Below, in pieces: positions 24,666 to 33,096 of a DNA stretch of 50,207 bases; the stretch's first letter is position 1, and the number at the start of each line of letters is the position of its first letter. Made by a program: the position numbers and the translations under genes. The notes under the pieces were generated by a model. That model worked only from the letters and a program-made list of their open reading frames with translations, searched no databases and had not been told where the DNA came from. Source of the stretch: a virus; the IMG/VR virus record IMGVR_UViG_3300025646_000060, positions 1 through 50,207 of that record. One strand, 5' to 3'.

Positions 24666-27095
24666 TTATCTAGGCTCAAATTGCGATAAATCGAAGCCAT
24701 CCAAGGTGTCCTCAGTAGACTCGAAGTTTATCGAAGGCAGATCTTTCTGCCTCTGTTCAATGAGCTTTGATTGTTGCGTATTCTGCAGGCTAACACGATT
24801 GTCCTTAGCCTTCTCTCTGTCCTGTTCACGAGTCTTCAGAGCTTCAGCCTCTACACCTTTCAACTGCATCTGCATTTGGAACTCACGCTCCATCAACTGC
24901 AGCTTCAGGTTGGCCTCCGCCTGCATCTTCTCGATCTCGAACTGATTCTTGGCCTGCTCGATCTGCATCTTGGCCTGTGACTCAGCTTGGATCTGCTGCA
25001 TCTTAGACTCAGCTGCAGCCTGAGAAGACTGGATATTGGCTTGAGTCTGCATCTGCATCTTCTGCTGCTCGTTGTCCATGTCTTGCTTCTGCTTCTGCTT
25101 GCGCTTCATCTTCAGCAGCTCGTTGGCCAACTTGATGTTCTTCATCTGACGGATGTCAATGGCGTCCTCCAATGAGATCTGGTCACGGCTCAAAGCCATC
25201 TGAATGTTGGCCTCAAGCTGAGCCTTCTGCTCCTCGTCGGGAGAAACCTCGATGAAGATACCAAAGTCGTAGATGTATAGGTCAGAGATTTCGTCCAGTA
25301 CACCGACATTGTTCTTGCCGATCTGCATGGCGAACTCTTCAGCAAAGTCAGCATACTCTAAGATGTCAGCCACACGACATGATACGGCTTCAGCCAAACG
25401 CTTAGTGATGGTCAGTGATCCCTCCAAGATGTGGCGAGTAGCCGTGTTGCTGTTTGCGGCAGCCAACTTCTGAAGACCAACCAACGAGTCGGGATCCGGC
25501 ATAGAGCCATCACGTGCCTCATTAAGACCAGTCACATCACGAAGCTGCTGCATGTATTGGTTATAAGCACCAATAAGGCTTGCAATCTTCGCCTGTCCAC
25601 TGTTCTTGCTAAGCTCCTGGATGGGAACTCGTGCGTTGTTAAACTCTCCGTCTTGAGTGTAGGAGCGTCCAATTACACTACCCGTTTGGAAGTATAGACG
25701 CAAGGCGTCCTCTGGGTTGTACGCAGCACCATTGCCTAGGTCAACCTCATTCAAGCCATCTGCATCAATGAATACACCATCGGGTACAATCTTAGACAGG
25801 ACCTGCTGAAGCTTCAAGTGCGTAACCTGAATCAAGTCTGCGAATGGAATCATTCGTCTAACCAACGACTCAATAACGCCCTTGTACATGCGAGGCGCAA
25901 CAGCAATGTAGGTAGGAATGCTATACTGAGATGCAGACTTTGGACGAACCATGTTCTTCTGAAGCTCCCACTTGAGGAGAGTATTAGAGCCCATGACCAT
26001 CACGCCATCATACCACACGTCAATACGCTTCTCGATACGCTCGTAGCGCTCTTGCTCTTCTGCTGGGGGATTGAAGCTCTCGTCCTTGCGGATTACCTTC
26101 TCTCCTCCGTTCTCTAAGAACTTCTTCTTGTATACAAACTTCTTGTCAGTTTTGTAACTGAAGTATAGCAACGTGACGGCGTCTCTATCAAAGAGGCTGT
26201 CACGGTATGCCCGAATCGCAGGGTAATAATCCCACCAACTGCTGCCAATCTTCGAAATCTCCTCAAGCTCTTCCTTTGTAATATCAGGCTTGATCTTTTT
26301 AATCTCTGTAATCGGGACCGTCTTGACCTCTCCGAAGTAGAAGCAGTCATCAAACGTAGGAGATTCCGTGTATGAATATACGACATTAGCAGGATCAACG
26401 TAATCAATCTTAACACCATTGGCCATGTCGAAGGAATGTTTAACCATTCCAAGGCCCACGACTGTAATGTCATAATCAACCCGTTTGCGAATCTCATCAT
26501 AGCGATTCTTGTCGAGCAAAGTGTGTATAGCTTCTTCTTCTGCAATTTCAATGCTTGGCTTGTAGTTGATCTGCATATACAGATTCAACTCTTGATCGCT
26601 ACCTGGAAGCTCATCGGGAGGAACGCTGAATGCGTCCAGTCCAAATGTTTCTTTAGCTTGCAGCAAGAAATCCTTAGCCACCATATCGGCCTCGACCATG
26701 TCCTGATACTGAGAACGCTTCTCTGCGCTCATGGCATCCTGGGCATAGGCCTTAACCGTAAACAACCGATCAGCCATTCCGTTGACGACAATGTCAACGA
26801 ACTTTGGAATGATAGGAACAGGCGTCCAGTCAAGGTTCATGTAGGACAAGTCCCCGTCTACAGCCAACTCATTCTTGTACTTCCCAACGGGCTGCTCACC
26901 ACGTGCGTACAAGCGGAGTTTGTGAAACTGAATCCATTGATCGTAGTAGCGGCATGAACCGCCACCATTCCTGAACCACTCGTATTGGATGCTTTGGCCC
27001 ACCTTCAGGCCATACTCCTCCGATGCCTTCTCAGCGTCGGTAGCAAGTTGGTTCGGGAACGATACGTATGGAAGAATAATTTTCTGATCCGCCAT
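24666..27095 (-). CDS. Portal protein, 809 residues
   Basis: The start is ATG at 27095 (MADQKIILPYVSF). An upstream TTG would overlap the promoter. The central part carries DVTGLNEARDGSMPDPDS, the conserved portal segment of crAss-like phages, followed by the long helical clip and crown. The C-terminal 150 residues form a Gln/Met/Lys-rich coiled coil (KQKQKQDMDNEQQKMQMQTQ and on), as in portals with a long barrel. Portals form the dodecameric DNA gate of the capsid and bind terminase. The gene directly follows the large terminase gene and precedes the scaffold gene, the standard packaging order. Confidence 0.82.
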   Translation of the reverse strand: MADQKIILPYVSFPNQLATDAEKASEEYGLKVGQSIQYEWFRNGGGSCRYYDQWIQFHKLRLYARGEQPVGKYKNELAVDGDLSYMNLDWTPVPIIPKFVDIVVNGMADRLFTVKAYAQDAMSAEKRSQYQDMVEADMVAKDFLLQAKETFGLDAFSVPPDELPGSDQELNLYMQINYKPSIEIAEEEAIHTLLDKNRYDEIRKRVDYDITVVGLGMVKHSFDMANGVKIDYVDPANVVYSYTESPTFDDCFYFGEVKTVPITEIKKIKPDITKEELEEISKIGSSWWDYYPAIRAYRDSLFDRDAVTLLYFSYKTDKKFVYKKKFLENGGEKVIRKDESFNPPAEEQERYERIEKRIDVWYDGVMVMGSNTLLKWELQKNMVRPKSASQYSIPTYIAVAPRMYKGVIESLVRRMIPFADLIQVTHLKLQQVLSKIVPDGVFIDADGLNEVDLGNGAAYNPEDALRLYFQTGSVIGRSYTQDGEFNNARVPIQELSKNSGQAKIASLIGAYNQYMQQLRDVTGLNEARDGSMPDPDSLVGLQKLAAANSNTATRHILEGSLTITKRLAEAVSCRVADILEYADFAEEFAMQIGKNNVGVLDEISDLYIYDFGIFIEVSPDEEQKAQLEANIQMALSRDQISLEDAIDIRQMKNIKLANELLKMKRKQKQKQDMDNEQQKMQMQTQANIQSSQAAAESKMQQIQAESQAKMQIEQAKNQFEIEKMQAEANLKLQLMEREFQMQMQLKGVEAEALKTREQDREKAKDNRVSLQNTQQSKLIEQRQKDLPSINFESTEDTLDGFDLSQFEPR

Positions 27096-27104
27096 TGTTT
27101 TCTG

Positions 27105-27112
27105 CAAAGATA
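27105..27112 (-). promoter_or_regulatory. Bacteroidota promoter for the portal gene
   Basis: TATCTTTG on the minus strand, 9 nt before the ATG at 27095, placed just before the terminase stop codon. Confidence 0.6.
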
Positions 27113-27115
27113 GGG

Positions 27116-29314
27116 CTATTTCCTTATCTCGCTAATATACCCTTTATTTGTATACGTTGGAAACTTGATGCTAATCTTTTCATTCTTTGGCTTTGTGTCC
27201 AACATAAACTTTTGATTTGCCATCAATGCCAATCCGCTGCTAATGGCTGCGTCATATTTTGTACGGTTGTTTATGTCAAACCGTGCCCAGTCCTGTAAGG
27301 TCCTTGAAAAGTACATGTTACCAATCTCGTCAGGCTCTCGGTATGAACCCTCCGCATCAAAACCGACATGCTTCTCTATATATGTCTCAATGGCTGTGGC
27401 GTGAGCCTGCTTCACATCTTCCGATGAGTTTGGTATACCACCCAACTCTTTCTCGGTCTTCGATAGCATATTGAGCTTACGATCTGGCCTGTTCATAGAG
27501 AACGGCCTGTAGCCACGCTCCTTCATGTAGTACAGCAGACGTGCCTTGTTGTTCTCCGCCAAGATTGGCATGCCATAAAAGTGTATGGCCATTATAATGT
27601 CCTCGAAGAATATCTCAGCCGTCTGTGGCCTTGCCACGTATTCCAAGAAGAACGTATTGCTTGGCCCCTCGTCCATGTGGAACTTGGTCATACCATGAAG
27701 AGCCCCAGCAGAGCCACGGCCAAACGTAACAGCAGAGATATCATATGGGTCACATCCGAACGAGCCCATGTGCTCATTGCCCGGGTACTTTAGTCCATTT
27801 CTTGTTGTGACTCGGTTGCGTTGGTGTTGTGCCGGTAGCCAAGAAACGAGAAACCTACCACTGGGGTCAGGCGTCCAAATGACCTCCGTGTCTTGCTTGC
27901 CATCACGCCAATGGAAGCGGCCACGTGTGAGAACACGCTCTTTAATAAGTGTATCATTGTAATCTATCTGTTGGTATATCTTGGTCAGGTTGAACAGAGA
28001 GTTCTTACTCTCGTCACGGAACGCATGTGCCTCTGTGCGTGGGAACTGACGATAGAACTCGTTCAGTGCGTCAGAGTCGCTCTTGAGTGACTTGACCTCG
28101 TTCTCCCAGTATTGTATCACGCTGATATCCATGTAGTTACCTTCTGAGTTTACTACGTGCTGACCAGGCTCAACCTCAAGGATGGGCCAGCCATACTCGT
28201 CAAAGTAACCTTCGAAGTTCCACTCCATGGGTATGAACAGGGCGTACAGACCACTCTTGGTCTGCCCGTTGGCGTTGCGCTCACGTGGGTTCGAGTCCTC
28301 GTACAGCTTCTTGAAGTTGTCACCACCCTTGTCCAATGCATTACAGGTAGAGCCCATCATGCACTTGCCAATGACCTTACTACCCAAACGAAGACATGTC
28401 TTACGAACACGCCAACCATTCAGGATATTGTTCGGACGCTCCAACTTCGCAGCCTCGTCCTCGATGAGCATGCGTAGCTTCTCACCGTCATAGCTGTTGT
28501 CGTCAGTGTTGCGCCAGTCTATAGTAGTATCAAGTCCCTCTAGATCCTCCTCTTCTCTGTTGTCAATGTTCTTGCGTGTAATCTTGGACGCAGGGACACG
28601 ATAGGCAAGCTCTGTCTTTGGCTTGTCCATACCGTCCTGTACCGGCTTGAAGAAGAACGGATAGTGACTAGAAATTGGCACCACCTTGTCGGTAAACATC
28701 TTCTTGGCGTCAGCACCTGTCTTTGATACTATACCAAAGCGAGAATCTCTAGTAATTGTTGCTTGGTTAACTATCTCCGAGCTGGACATGAATGAGAAAC
28801 CCGAACGACGGTTCTTGAGGTAGCACATGCCGAAGCTCCTCGTGTCTGCCTTGCAGGCCTCCCAGTATATGTAGAATATGCGGTTGGCCTCACGGAACTC
28901 AGGGTGACCTACGTCAATCTTTGTCCACTGCAGATACATGTAGTGCGATCCTGTAACGTAGGTTGGCTTGCCATTGTTCATGAACCAATGCCCGTTGTCA
29001 CGTCTGTCAAACTCCTGCTCGATGTAGTCCACCCACTTGGCCTTGAAGGCGTTGTCACGCCTGTTCCACTCGAATATGCTCTTGACCTTGTCCAGCTCCT
29101 TTGGCAAGTCTTTTGGCATCCACTTGTTATGGGTCTTGTCAATCTTGTCGGGAGCCTTTGGGAGCGCCACCTTCAGTCCATTGATCTCGTACACCTCTCC
29201 GACTGTCCCGTCACGAGAGATGACCACCACGTCGTGCTCAGGCACGTAGCCATAGTCCCAATGCTTCCGCTTGGGTAACTTGATATCCGTTATTTGGTAT
29301 AAGCCATAGTTCAC
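27116..29314 (-). CDS. terL: Terminase large subunit, 732 residues
   Basis: The start is GTG at 29314, which overlaps the stop of the upstream gene (GTGA). The ATPase part shows an atypical Walker A, KNRRSGFSF (167-175), with paired Arg as in crAss-like terminases, a Walker B LIEDE (283-287), and the coupling motif GST (321-323). The nuclease part has the acidic triad in family order: D522 (FGCDPYD), E587 (AENNKARL) and D688 (TKYDAA). The enzyme drives DNA into the procapsid through the portal and cuts the concatemer. Gene order small terminase candidate, terL, portal, scaffold, capsid is the conserved packaging-head arrangement. Confidence 0.9.
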   Translation of the reverse strand: MNYGLYQITDIKLPKRKHWDYGYVPEHDVVVISRDGTVGEVYEINGLKVALPKAPDKIDKTHNKWMPKDLPKELDKVKSIFEWNRRDNAFKAKWVDYIEQEFDRRDNGHWFMNNGKPTYVTGSHYMYLQWTKIDVGHPEFREANRIFYIYWEACKADTRSFGMCYLKNRRSGFSFMSSSEIVNQATITRDSRFGIVSKTGADAKKMFTDKVVPISSHYPFFFKPVQDGMDKPKTELAYRVPASKITRKNIDNREEEDLEGLDTTIDWRNTDDNSYDGEKLRMLIEDEAAKLERPNNILNGWRVRKTCLRLGSKVIGKCMMGSTCNALDKGGDNFKKLYEDSNPRERNANGQTKSGLYALFIPMEWNFEGYFDEYGWPILEVEPGQHVVNSEGNYMDISVIQYWENEVKSLKSDSDALNEFYRQFPRTEAHAFRDESKNSLFNLTKIYQQIDYNDTLIKERVLTRGRFHWRDGKQDTEVIWTPDPSGRFLVSWLPAQHQRNRVTTRNGLKYPGNEHMGSFGCDPYDISAVTFGRGSAGALHGMTKFHMDEGPSNTFFLEYVARPQTAEIFFEDIIMAIHFYGMPILAENNKARLLYYMKERGYRPFSMNRPDRKLNMLSKTEKELGGIPNSSEDVKQAHATAIETYIEKHVGFDAEGSYREPDEIGNMYFSRTLQDWARFDINNRTKYDAAISSGLALMANQKFMLDTKPKNEKISIKFPTYTNKGYISEIRK

Positions 29315-29598
29315 TTGCTACGTCTTTCCGCAAAGCCCTTGGTTGATGTGATTGACTCGGACACGACAGAATCTTCTGCCGTGAGGAGGTTCCGCTCCTC
29401 GTCTATTCTACGCAGAATGTCAAATGCGTCCATGATGGCCAGCCTCTTGGCGGCAGCAGCGTTCTTGAGCCTGTCAGCCGACAGGTCGCTCTCAATGTCG
29501 CCTGTTACGATGGGTTCTTTAGCCACTTTGATTAGCTCCTTGACAGCGTGCTCGCCAGCCGTTATGATCTCTTCCTTTAGCTTCCTTGTTTGAGACAT
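29311..29598 (-). CDS. Putative small terminase subunit, 95 residues
   Basis: A short, all-helical, charged protein (MSQTRKLKEEIITAGEHAV) whose TGA overlaps the terL start. It contains a long helix (RLKNAAAAKRLAIMDAFDI) suited to oligomer formation. Position directly upstream of and coupled to terL is the usual place of the DNA-recognition subunit, but no helix-turn-helix motif is clear. The call rests on context. Confidence 0.45.
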   Translation of the reverse strand: MSQTRKLKEEIITAGEHAVKELIKVAKEPIVTGDIESDLSADRLKNAAAAKRLAIMDAFDILRRIDEERNLLTAEDSVVSESITSTKGFAERRSK

Positions 29599-30152
29599 AT
29601 GTTTGAGTCATACATTCTATACAAAATCCTATCGTCAATTCTGAACTCATACTCAGAGTCAGGCTGAAAGGATATAACATCTCCACGTGAGACGCCAAGC
29701 TCACGCAATCTATCGTTAGGATACACCATAGAGCCCCATAGAGCGACGTTCGCACCCTTCTTGGCTATGATGGTATCTTTCTCTTCTTTTATTGGCTCTA
29801 CGAAGCAGTAACGGCCTACAGGCTCCCAGTCCTCGCCTGGATGTTTGTAGGCGTACAGCTGCATGTCGTCAAGGTAGTATAGATTTTCACGGATGAATGA
29901 GTAGGAGTCGATTTCCTTCCCCCTCATATCAAACATCTTGCGAAAAACATTATGGTGAACAATGACGTGATCACCAATAGCGATAGGGCCGCCATATCCA
30001 AAGGGGACATTGACGACCTCTGCGAGCCTGTTCGTAACGGTGTGGTCCTCTTGCGAGGTGCTAATAATGAACTCTTTGTCTCCGTAGCTTCTGGTATTAG
30101 TGTACCTTTTCCCATCAACAGGCTCTACCACAAAATAGTAGAGCGATTGCAT
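29577..30152 (-). CDS. GroES-like protein with two lobes, 191 residues
   Basis: The second half contains VGRYCFVEPIKEEKDT, closely similar to the start of the co-chaperonin encoded at 36464-36745 (IGRYILVEEVKEQEKTT). It ends GDVISFQPDSEYEF followed by RIDDRILYRM, the pattern of the GroES beta-barrel end. The first half has IAIGDHVIVHHNVF, also GroES-like, so the gene looks like a tandem pair of GroES-like barrels. Similar proteins sit beside terminase genes in other Bacteroidota phages. It could be a specialised co-chaperonin for capsid folding or a virion protein that reuses the fold. It overlaps the next gene by 22 bases. Function is inferred. Confidence 0.5.
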   Translation of the reverse strand: MQSLYYFVVEPVDGKRYTNTRSYGDKEFIISTSQEDHTVTNRLAEVVNVPFGYGGPIAIGDHVIVHHNVFRKMFDMRGKEIDSYSFIRENLYYLDDMQLYAYKHPGEDWEPVGRYCFVEPIKEEKDTIIAKKGANVALWGSMVYPNDRLRELGVSRGDVISFQPDSEYEFRIDDRILYRMYDSNICLKQGS

Positions 30153-30155
30153 ATA

Positions 30156-30374
30156 TTAAAATTCGATATTGTATTCAACTGAGCACGGCATGTTGACCGT
30201 GAACGATTTCCATAAGAAAACCTCTTTATCTTTTTCAATCCACACCTGGAACTCTCCGTCTGTAGTCCTACGAATGTGGTTGATCGTATACGAACCCGAA
30301 AGGACCGATTGGCCCTTTACGTAGTTCATAGCGTTTTTGTAGTCAGATCCGATTGAAATTTTGCGGATGTCCAT
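30156..30374 (-). CDS. Hypothetical 72-residue protein
   Basis: The product starts MDIRKISIGSDYKNAMNYV and has a small beta-rich core (GSYTINHIRR, FQVWIEKDKEVFLW). I recall similar short genes next to the GroES-like gene in related Bacteroidota phages, but with no function assigned. It is three bases from the GroES-like gene and in the same direction. Confidence 0.6.
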   Translation of the reverse strand: MDIRKISIGSDYKNAMNYVKGQSVLSGSYTINHIRRTTDGEFQVWIEKDKEVFLWKSFTVNMPCSVEYNIEF

Positions 30375-30375
30375 A

Positions 30376-30981
30376 TTATCCTCCTATCTTCCAAATCTGC
30401 ATATTAGCAGATGGGATATCATCCCAAGGACCGGCGGTGACTTGAGGGATCAATCCTCCATCATCAGCACCAGAGCTGTCACGCATGATTTGGAAAGCAA
30501 ACGTAGTTCCAGCAACAGAAACAGAGAAAGGAATAGTAATCTCATACGGCATCATTACATCTGCAGTATCCAACTCAAATCCTTTGATGATTCCAGCCTG
30601 TGATCCATTCACCAAGCCACGGAACAGCAACAAAGCGATTCCGCTTGGACCTGTGCGATGAATGTTGCCCATGCCATTCACCAAGTACAACCCGGTCTCA
30701 TTGAAGGTTACAGTTCCAGCTGCGTCAATCATGACAGGATCAGACGCTGTGCCTTGCGCTGCGCCAAAAGAAACCTGAAGAGCGGTGTCTAGTCCACTTG
30801 GGTTTTGAGCAACTGTGCTAGAAGCGTTCAATACTTGAGTGGCAGTCATTTGGCCACCAATGAAAGTTGCCAACGATGATACCGTAAAGTTCTTGGTAGC
30901 GTCAGATGCACTGGTATCGGTTCCAATGAGAAGGTCAGTCCCTGTGGGAGTGACGGCAGCGTATGAGGAGATCTTAGTCAT
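30376..30981 (-). CDS. Virion fiber-like protein, 201 residues
   Basis: The N-terminus MTKISSYAAVTPTGTDLLIG is the short anchor seen on many phage fiber and head-decoration proteins. The C-terminal about 120 residues (from VTFNETGLYLVNGMGN) look like a C1q/TNF-type jelly-roll typical of trimeric tips. No enzymatic motif is seen. It lies in the late operon between small virion genes. Probably a short surface fiber; whether on head or tail is unknown. Confidence 0.55.
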   Translation of the reverse strand: MTKISSYAAVTPTGTDLLIGTDTSASDATKNFTVSSLATFIGGQMTATQVLNASSTVAQNPSGLDTALQVSFGAAQGTASDPVMIDAAGTVTFNETGLYLVNGMGNIHRTGPSGIALLLFRGLVNGSQAGIIKGFELDTADVMMPYEITIPFSVSVAGTTFAFQIMRDSSGADDGGLIPQVTAGPWDDIPSANMQIWKIGG

Positions 30982-31195
30982 TTATGTGTCCTGTTTTCAT
31001 GTCAATCTTTACGTCACCGTACTTGGAGTGGAGGTTTGCTTGAAACGTTCCTAACTCTTCCATGACAGCTTCGTATTCGATTGTCTTTTTTAGTCTGTGC
31101 AACTCAACCTGTGCGATGTCTCGCTCCAAGTTGTGTCGTTTGTCTACGAGCACTTTGAGCTGCTCAAACTCACTTGATTCTAATTCTTTATCCAT
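30974..31195 (-). CDS. Small coiled-coil protein, 73 residues
   Basis: A charged, continuous helix (EFEQLKVLVDKRHNLERDIA) predicted as coiled coil. It overlaps both neighbours (8 bases with the fiber-like gene, 16 with the spanin candidate), so it is translationally coupled. No known function. Confidence 0.6.
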   Translation of the reverse strand: MDKELESSEFEQLKVLVDKRHNLERDIAQVELHRLKKTIEYEAVMEELGTFQANLHSKYGDVKIDMKTGHIND

Positions 31196-31599
31196 TTGCC
31201 TACAAATTTAAGCAAATTTGTCAAGGCTAACAAACCGAAGATGATAAGAAGCCAATCAAGGCTCTTCTTCCAGTCGTTCTTCTTCTCGATGTAGTTGACC
31301 TGAGGAGGAAGAGTCTTTGTAATGCGTACCGTATCAGCCTTGCACTTGGTATATACTTTTATGATATCCTTTTCACGTATCACTTGGGTATATACAAACG
31401 AGTCCTCCATGGTAATCGTATCATACTCTGTTGTATGAAATGTATCATGCAGGATTTTCTCCTCCTTGATAACAATAGTATCAAAGATTACTCGCTCTGT
31501 CAATATACTCGGCTCCTTCTGTACTGCACGCTTCATGTGCCAGTTGGCAGAGCATGAGGTAAGAAGCAATGCGATTAGAATAGACTTGAGTAGCCGCAT
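31180..31599 (-). CDS. Putative unimolecular spanin (u-spanin), 139 residues
   Basis: The N-terminus MRLLKSILIALLLTSCSANW is a lipoprotein signal with a lipobox LLTSC (Cys16). The body is a charged periplasmic stretch, and the C-terminus is a single membrane helix (LDWLLIIFGLLALTNLLKF) followed by a short basic tail. An outer-membrane lipid anchor plus a C-terminal inner-membrane helix in one chain is the topology of u-spanins such as T1 gp11, which fuse inner and outer membranes in the last step of lysis. A holin candidate lies 350 bases upstream. The topology is read from sequence; the function is inferred. Confidence 0.6.
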   Translation of the reverse strand: MRLLKSILIALLLTSCSANWHMKRAVQKEPSILTERVIFDTIVIKEEKILHDTFHTTEYDTITMEDSFVYTQVIREKDIIKVYTKCKADTVRITKTLPPQVNYIEKKNDWKKSLDWLLIIFGLLALTNLLKFVGKWIKN

Positions 31600-31600
31600 C

Positions 31601-31663
31601 TTACTTCTTTGGTTTCTTAACAGCAGATTGCACCTTAGTAGTGCATGGTTTTCCGTATTTCAT
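31601..31663 (-). CDS. Tiny basic protein, 20 residues
   Basis: ATG at 31663 follows the preceding stop by two bases and encodes MKYGKPCTTKVQSAVKKPKK. It fits exactly between two genes of the operon. Strongly basic, like several other very short proteins in this block. It may be a real peptide or a chance frame. Confidence 0.4.
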   Translation of the reverse strand: MKYGKPCTTKVQSAVKKPKK

Positions 31664-31664
31664 A

Positions 31665-31955
31665 TCAGTATTTTCCTTTACGTGTTTTTGGACTACTCTT
31701 GGTTGATCCTCCGGGACCAGCCCACAACTTCTTGCAGGCCCAATAGCGTGGAGTTAACTTGTCTGTTGCACTTGAACACTTGTGACGTGCCTTGAAACTC
31801 TTACGAGCAGCAGCACTATAGTTGTGTCCGTATCCTTTGGCACCGAAGTGGACGATCTTCTCTTGCCCGCCAGAGCAAGCCTTGACCATCATCTTCTTCC
31901 CAGGCCGTGTGCTAGGCCGTGGGACGTTGCACTTCATTTTGCTCTTATCAGGCAT
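31665..31955 (-). CDS. Basic, cysteine-containing protein, 96 residues
   Basis: The start is ATG at 31955 (MPDKSKMKCNVPRPSTRPGK), overlapping the holin candidate by 8 bases; a longer frame from 32012 is inside that gene. The protein is Lys/Arg-rich with KIVHFGAKGYGHNYS and AAARKSFKARHKC, a pattern that recurs in short basic proteins of many environmental viruses and phages. Conserved Cys may bind metal. Probably a nucleic-acid or virion protein; the function is unknown. Confidence 0.6.
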   Translation of the reverse strand: MPDKSKMKCNVPRPSTRPGKKMMVKACSGGQEKIVHFGAKGYGHNYSAAARKSFKARHKCSSATDKLTPRYWACKKLWAGPGGSTKSSPKTRKGKY

Positions 31956-32172
31956 TCTTTGCGAACTTTTCAAGCACGGAACCGAAGACAGTTGACATAA
32001 CCAAGTATTCAACTGCGCTAACCAGTTCAGGGCTAGGTGCTACTTCTACAGGAGAAAAAGAGTTGGCGATCATAGTGAATACCAACGCCAAGAAGCCGAT
32101 GCTTCCTAGGATACGCTTGTGGGAGATGTCTCCGTCTTTGGAGGAGAACATTTGTTTGATGAATGTTTTCAT
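31948..32172 (-). CDS. Holin candidate, 74 residues
   Basis: A small protein with two predicted membrane helices (about residues 21-39, ILGSIGFLALVFTMIANSF, and 50-68, VSAVEYLVMSTVFGSVLEK) and charged ends. Size and topology fit class II-like holins that let endolysin cross the inner membrane. Its ATG overlaps the previous stop (ATGA), and a u-spanin candidate follows downstream. The amidase endolysin is 10 kb away at 42809-43456. Confidence 0.5.
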   Translation of the reverse strand: MKTFIKQMFSSKDGDISHKRILGSIGFLALVFTMIANSFSPVEVAPSPELVSAVEYLVMSTVFGSVLEKFAKNA

Positions 32173-32522
32173 TTTTTATTTATTTCAATCATGTTGGCGG
32201 TGCGGACAGAGTCCTCAAACCACTCTTCACGATTCTTTGGAACTTCAATGTTGTTGGTCTCAAGTACCACCATCATCAGCTCTACCTTCTCCTTGACCTG
32301 CTCGGCCTCTTGTTTGATGCTGTCCATCTTAGCAACGGTCTTCTCGATCATTTCTTCGTTCATGACCTTTGCCTCCTCAATGGCGGCCTTGGTCATTGCG
32401 ATGCTGGCCTGAGCGTGGTCAAGCTGCATGTCGTACTTCTTGTATGGATCCGTAGAAGAGAGTTGTGGCGCTTTTGGCGTGGAGGCCAGTACAAGCGTAG
32501 ACAATAGGATGATGTGTTTCAT
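32169..32522 (-). CDS. Exported coiled-coil protein, 117 residues
   Basis: The N-terminus MKHIILLSTLVLASTPKAPQ is a signal peptide. The rest is a long acidic coiled coil (AIEEAKVMNEEMIEKTVAKM and beyond). It directly precedes, and is coupled to, the holin candidate and follows another one-membrane-helix protein, so a role in lysis or in the cell envelope is plausible. No family recognised. Confidence 0.5.
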   Translation of the reverse strand: MKHIILLSTLVLASTPKAPQLSSTDPYKKYDMQLDHAQASIAMTKAAIEEAKVMNEEMIEKTVAKMDSIKQEAEQVKEKVELMMVVLETNNIEVPKNREEWFEDSVRTANMIEINKK

Positions 32523-32782
32523 TATTTGATGATGCCTAGTTTTTGGTATGTGGTCAGTTCAGCACGGAGAGCAGAGGAGATAGAGTCCTGCGTCTTGAGC
32601 ATGCTAGAGAATTGGTCCAGCTTTTGCTCGCAACGGGTCAGGCGATCCTCGCAACCATTGTTCACCTGCTTGTCTTGGTTCTCCATACGTACATACAAAA
32701 ATATAACAGCAAAAATCATCAAATACGTGACCGCCTTGGATGGGTCCTTAGAGAATTCGGAAAATGATACAGGTAGTTTCAC
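32522..32782 (-). CDS. Single-pass membrane protein with coiled coil, 86 residues, GTG start
   Basis: The start is assigned to GTG at 32782 (read as MKLPVSFSEFSKDPS), since the promoter TATCTTTG ends 4 nt upstream; a longer ATG frame from 32803 would begin in the terminator stem. One membrane helix (AVTYLMIFAVIFLYVRM, about 17-33) is followed by a coiled coil with two Cys (GCEDRLTRCEQKLDQ). This is the topology of inner-membrane spanins (Rz-like) and of some holin partners. It heads the operon that continues with the lysis candidates and reaches terL. Confidence 0.55.
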   Translation of the reverse strand: MKLPVSFSEFSKDPSKAVTYLMIFAVIFLYVRMENQDKQVNNGCEDRLTRCEQKLDQFSSMLKTQDSISSALRAELTTYQKLGIIK

Positions 32783-32786
32783 CTTA

Positions 32787-32794
32787 CAAAGATA
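32787..32794 (-). promoter_or_regulatory. Bacteroidota promoter with 4-nt leader to a GTG start
   Basis: TATCTTTG on the minus strand, 4 nt before GTG 32782. It overlaps the edge of the terminator hairpin at 32796-32821. Confidence 0.65.
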
Positions 32795-32795
32795 A

Positions 32796-32821
32796 GGCTC
32801 CAAGAATTTATTTTTGGAGCC
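32796..32821 (-). terminator. Hairpin terminator
   Basis: GGCTCCAA and TTGGAGCC form an 8-bp stem with a ten-base loop, followed on the minus strand by TTATC. It probably ends the upstream operon (34678 to 32842) just before the next promoter. Confidence 0.65.
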
Positions 32822-32841
32822 ACCTTTTGCATCTGTAAGTC

Positions 32842-33096
32842 TTACTTCTTTCCTCTGTTACGAGCTCTGTTTTTGCTCTGTAACTCTTTGACTAGCTTAC
32901 CGCTCTTGGTATGGCTCATGTCCATATTGTCGCCATTTCCGTATGTTTTAGCCTTTCGGTTGGCCTTATTGAGAAGCGCCCGATACTTCTTGCGAGCGGG
33001 AGAGGACTGGTACTCCTTCTCCTTGGAGTAGTCACGGCCCGTGGCCTTGGTAGACCCTAGGCGTTTGTTCTTTCCTATGATCTTGTTCTTCGGCAT
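32842..33096 (-). CDS. Basic protein, 84 residues
   Basis: A Lys/Arg-rich protein starting MPKNKIIGKNKRLGSTKATG with DYSKEKEYQSSPARKKYRAL, a YGNGDNMDMSHT segment and an end RNRGKK. It resembles short basic proteins found near HNH-like or structural genes in environmental phages (a GDG-D-x-x-H type segment), but catalytic His/Asn residues of an HNH enzyme are not convincing. It shares a base with the next gene. Function unknown; nucleic-acid binding is likely from its charge. Confidence 0.55.
   Translation of the reverse strand: MPKNKIIGKNKRLGSTKATGRDYSKEKEYQSSPARKKYRALLNKANRKAKTYGNGDNMDMSHTKSGKLVKELQSKNRARNRGKK

Noticed and set aside
32265-32280. CTGATGA on the minus strand (hammerhead core fragment); a second one near 30462
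   Set aside because: Both lie inside coding sequence and lack the GAAA core and matching stems.
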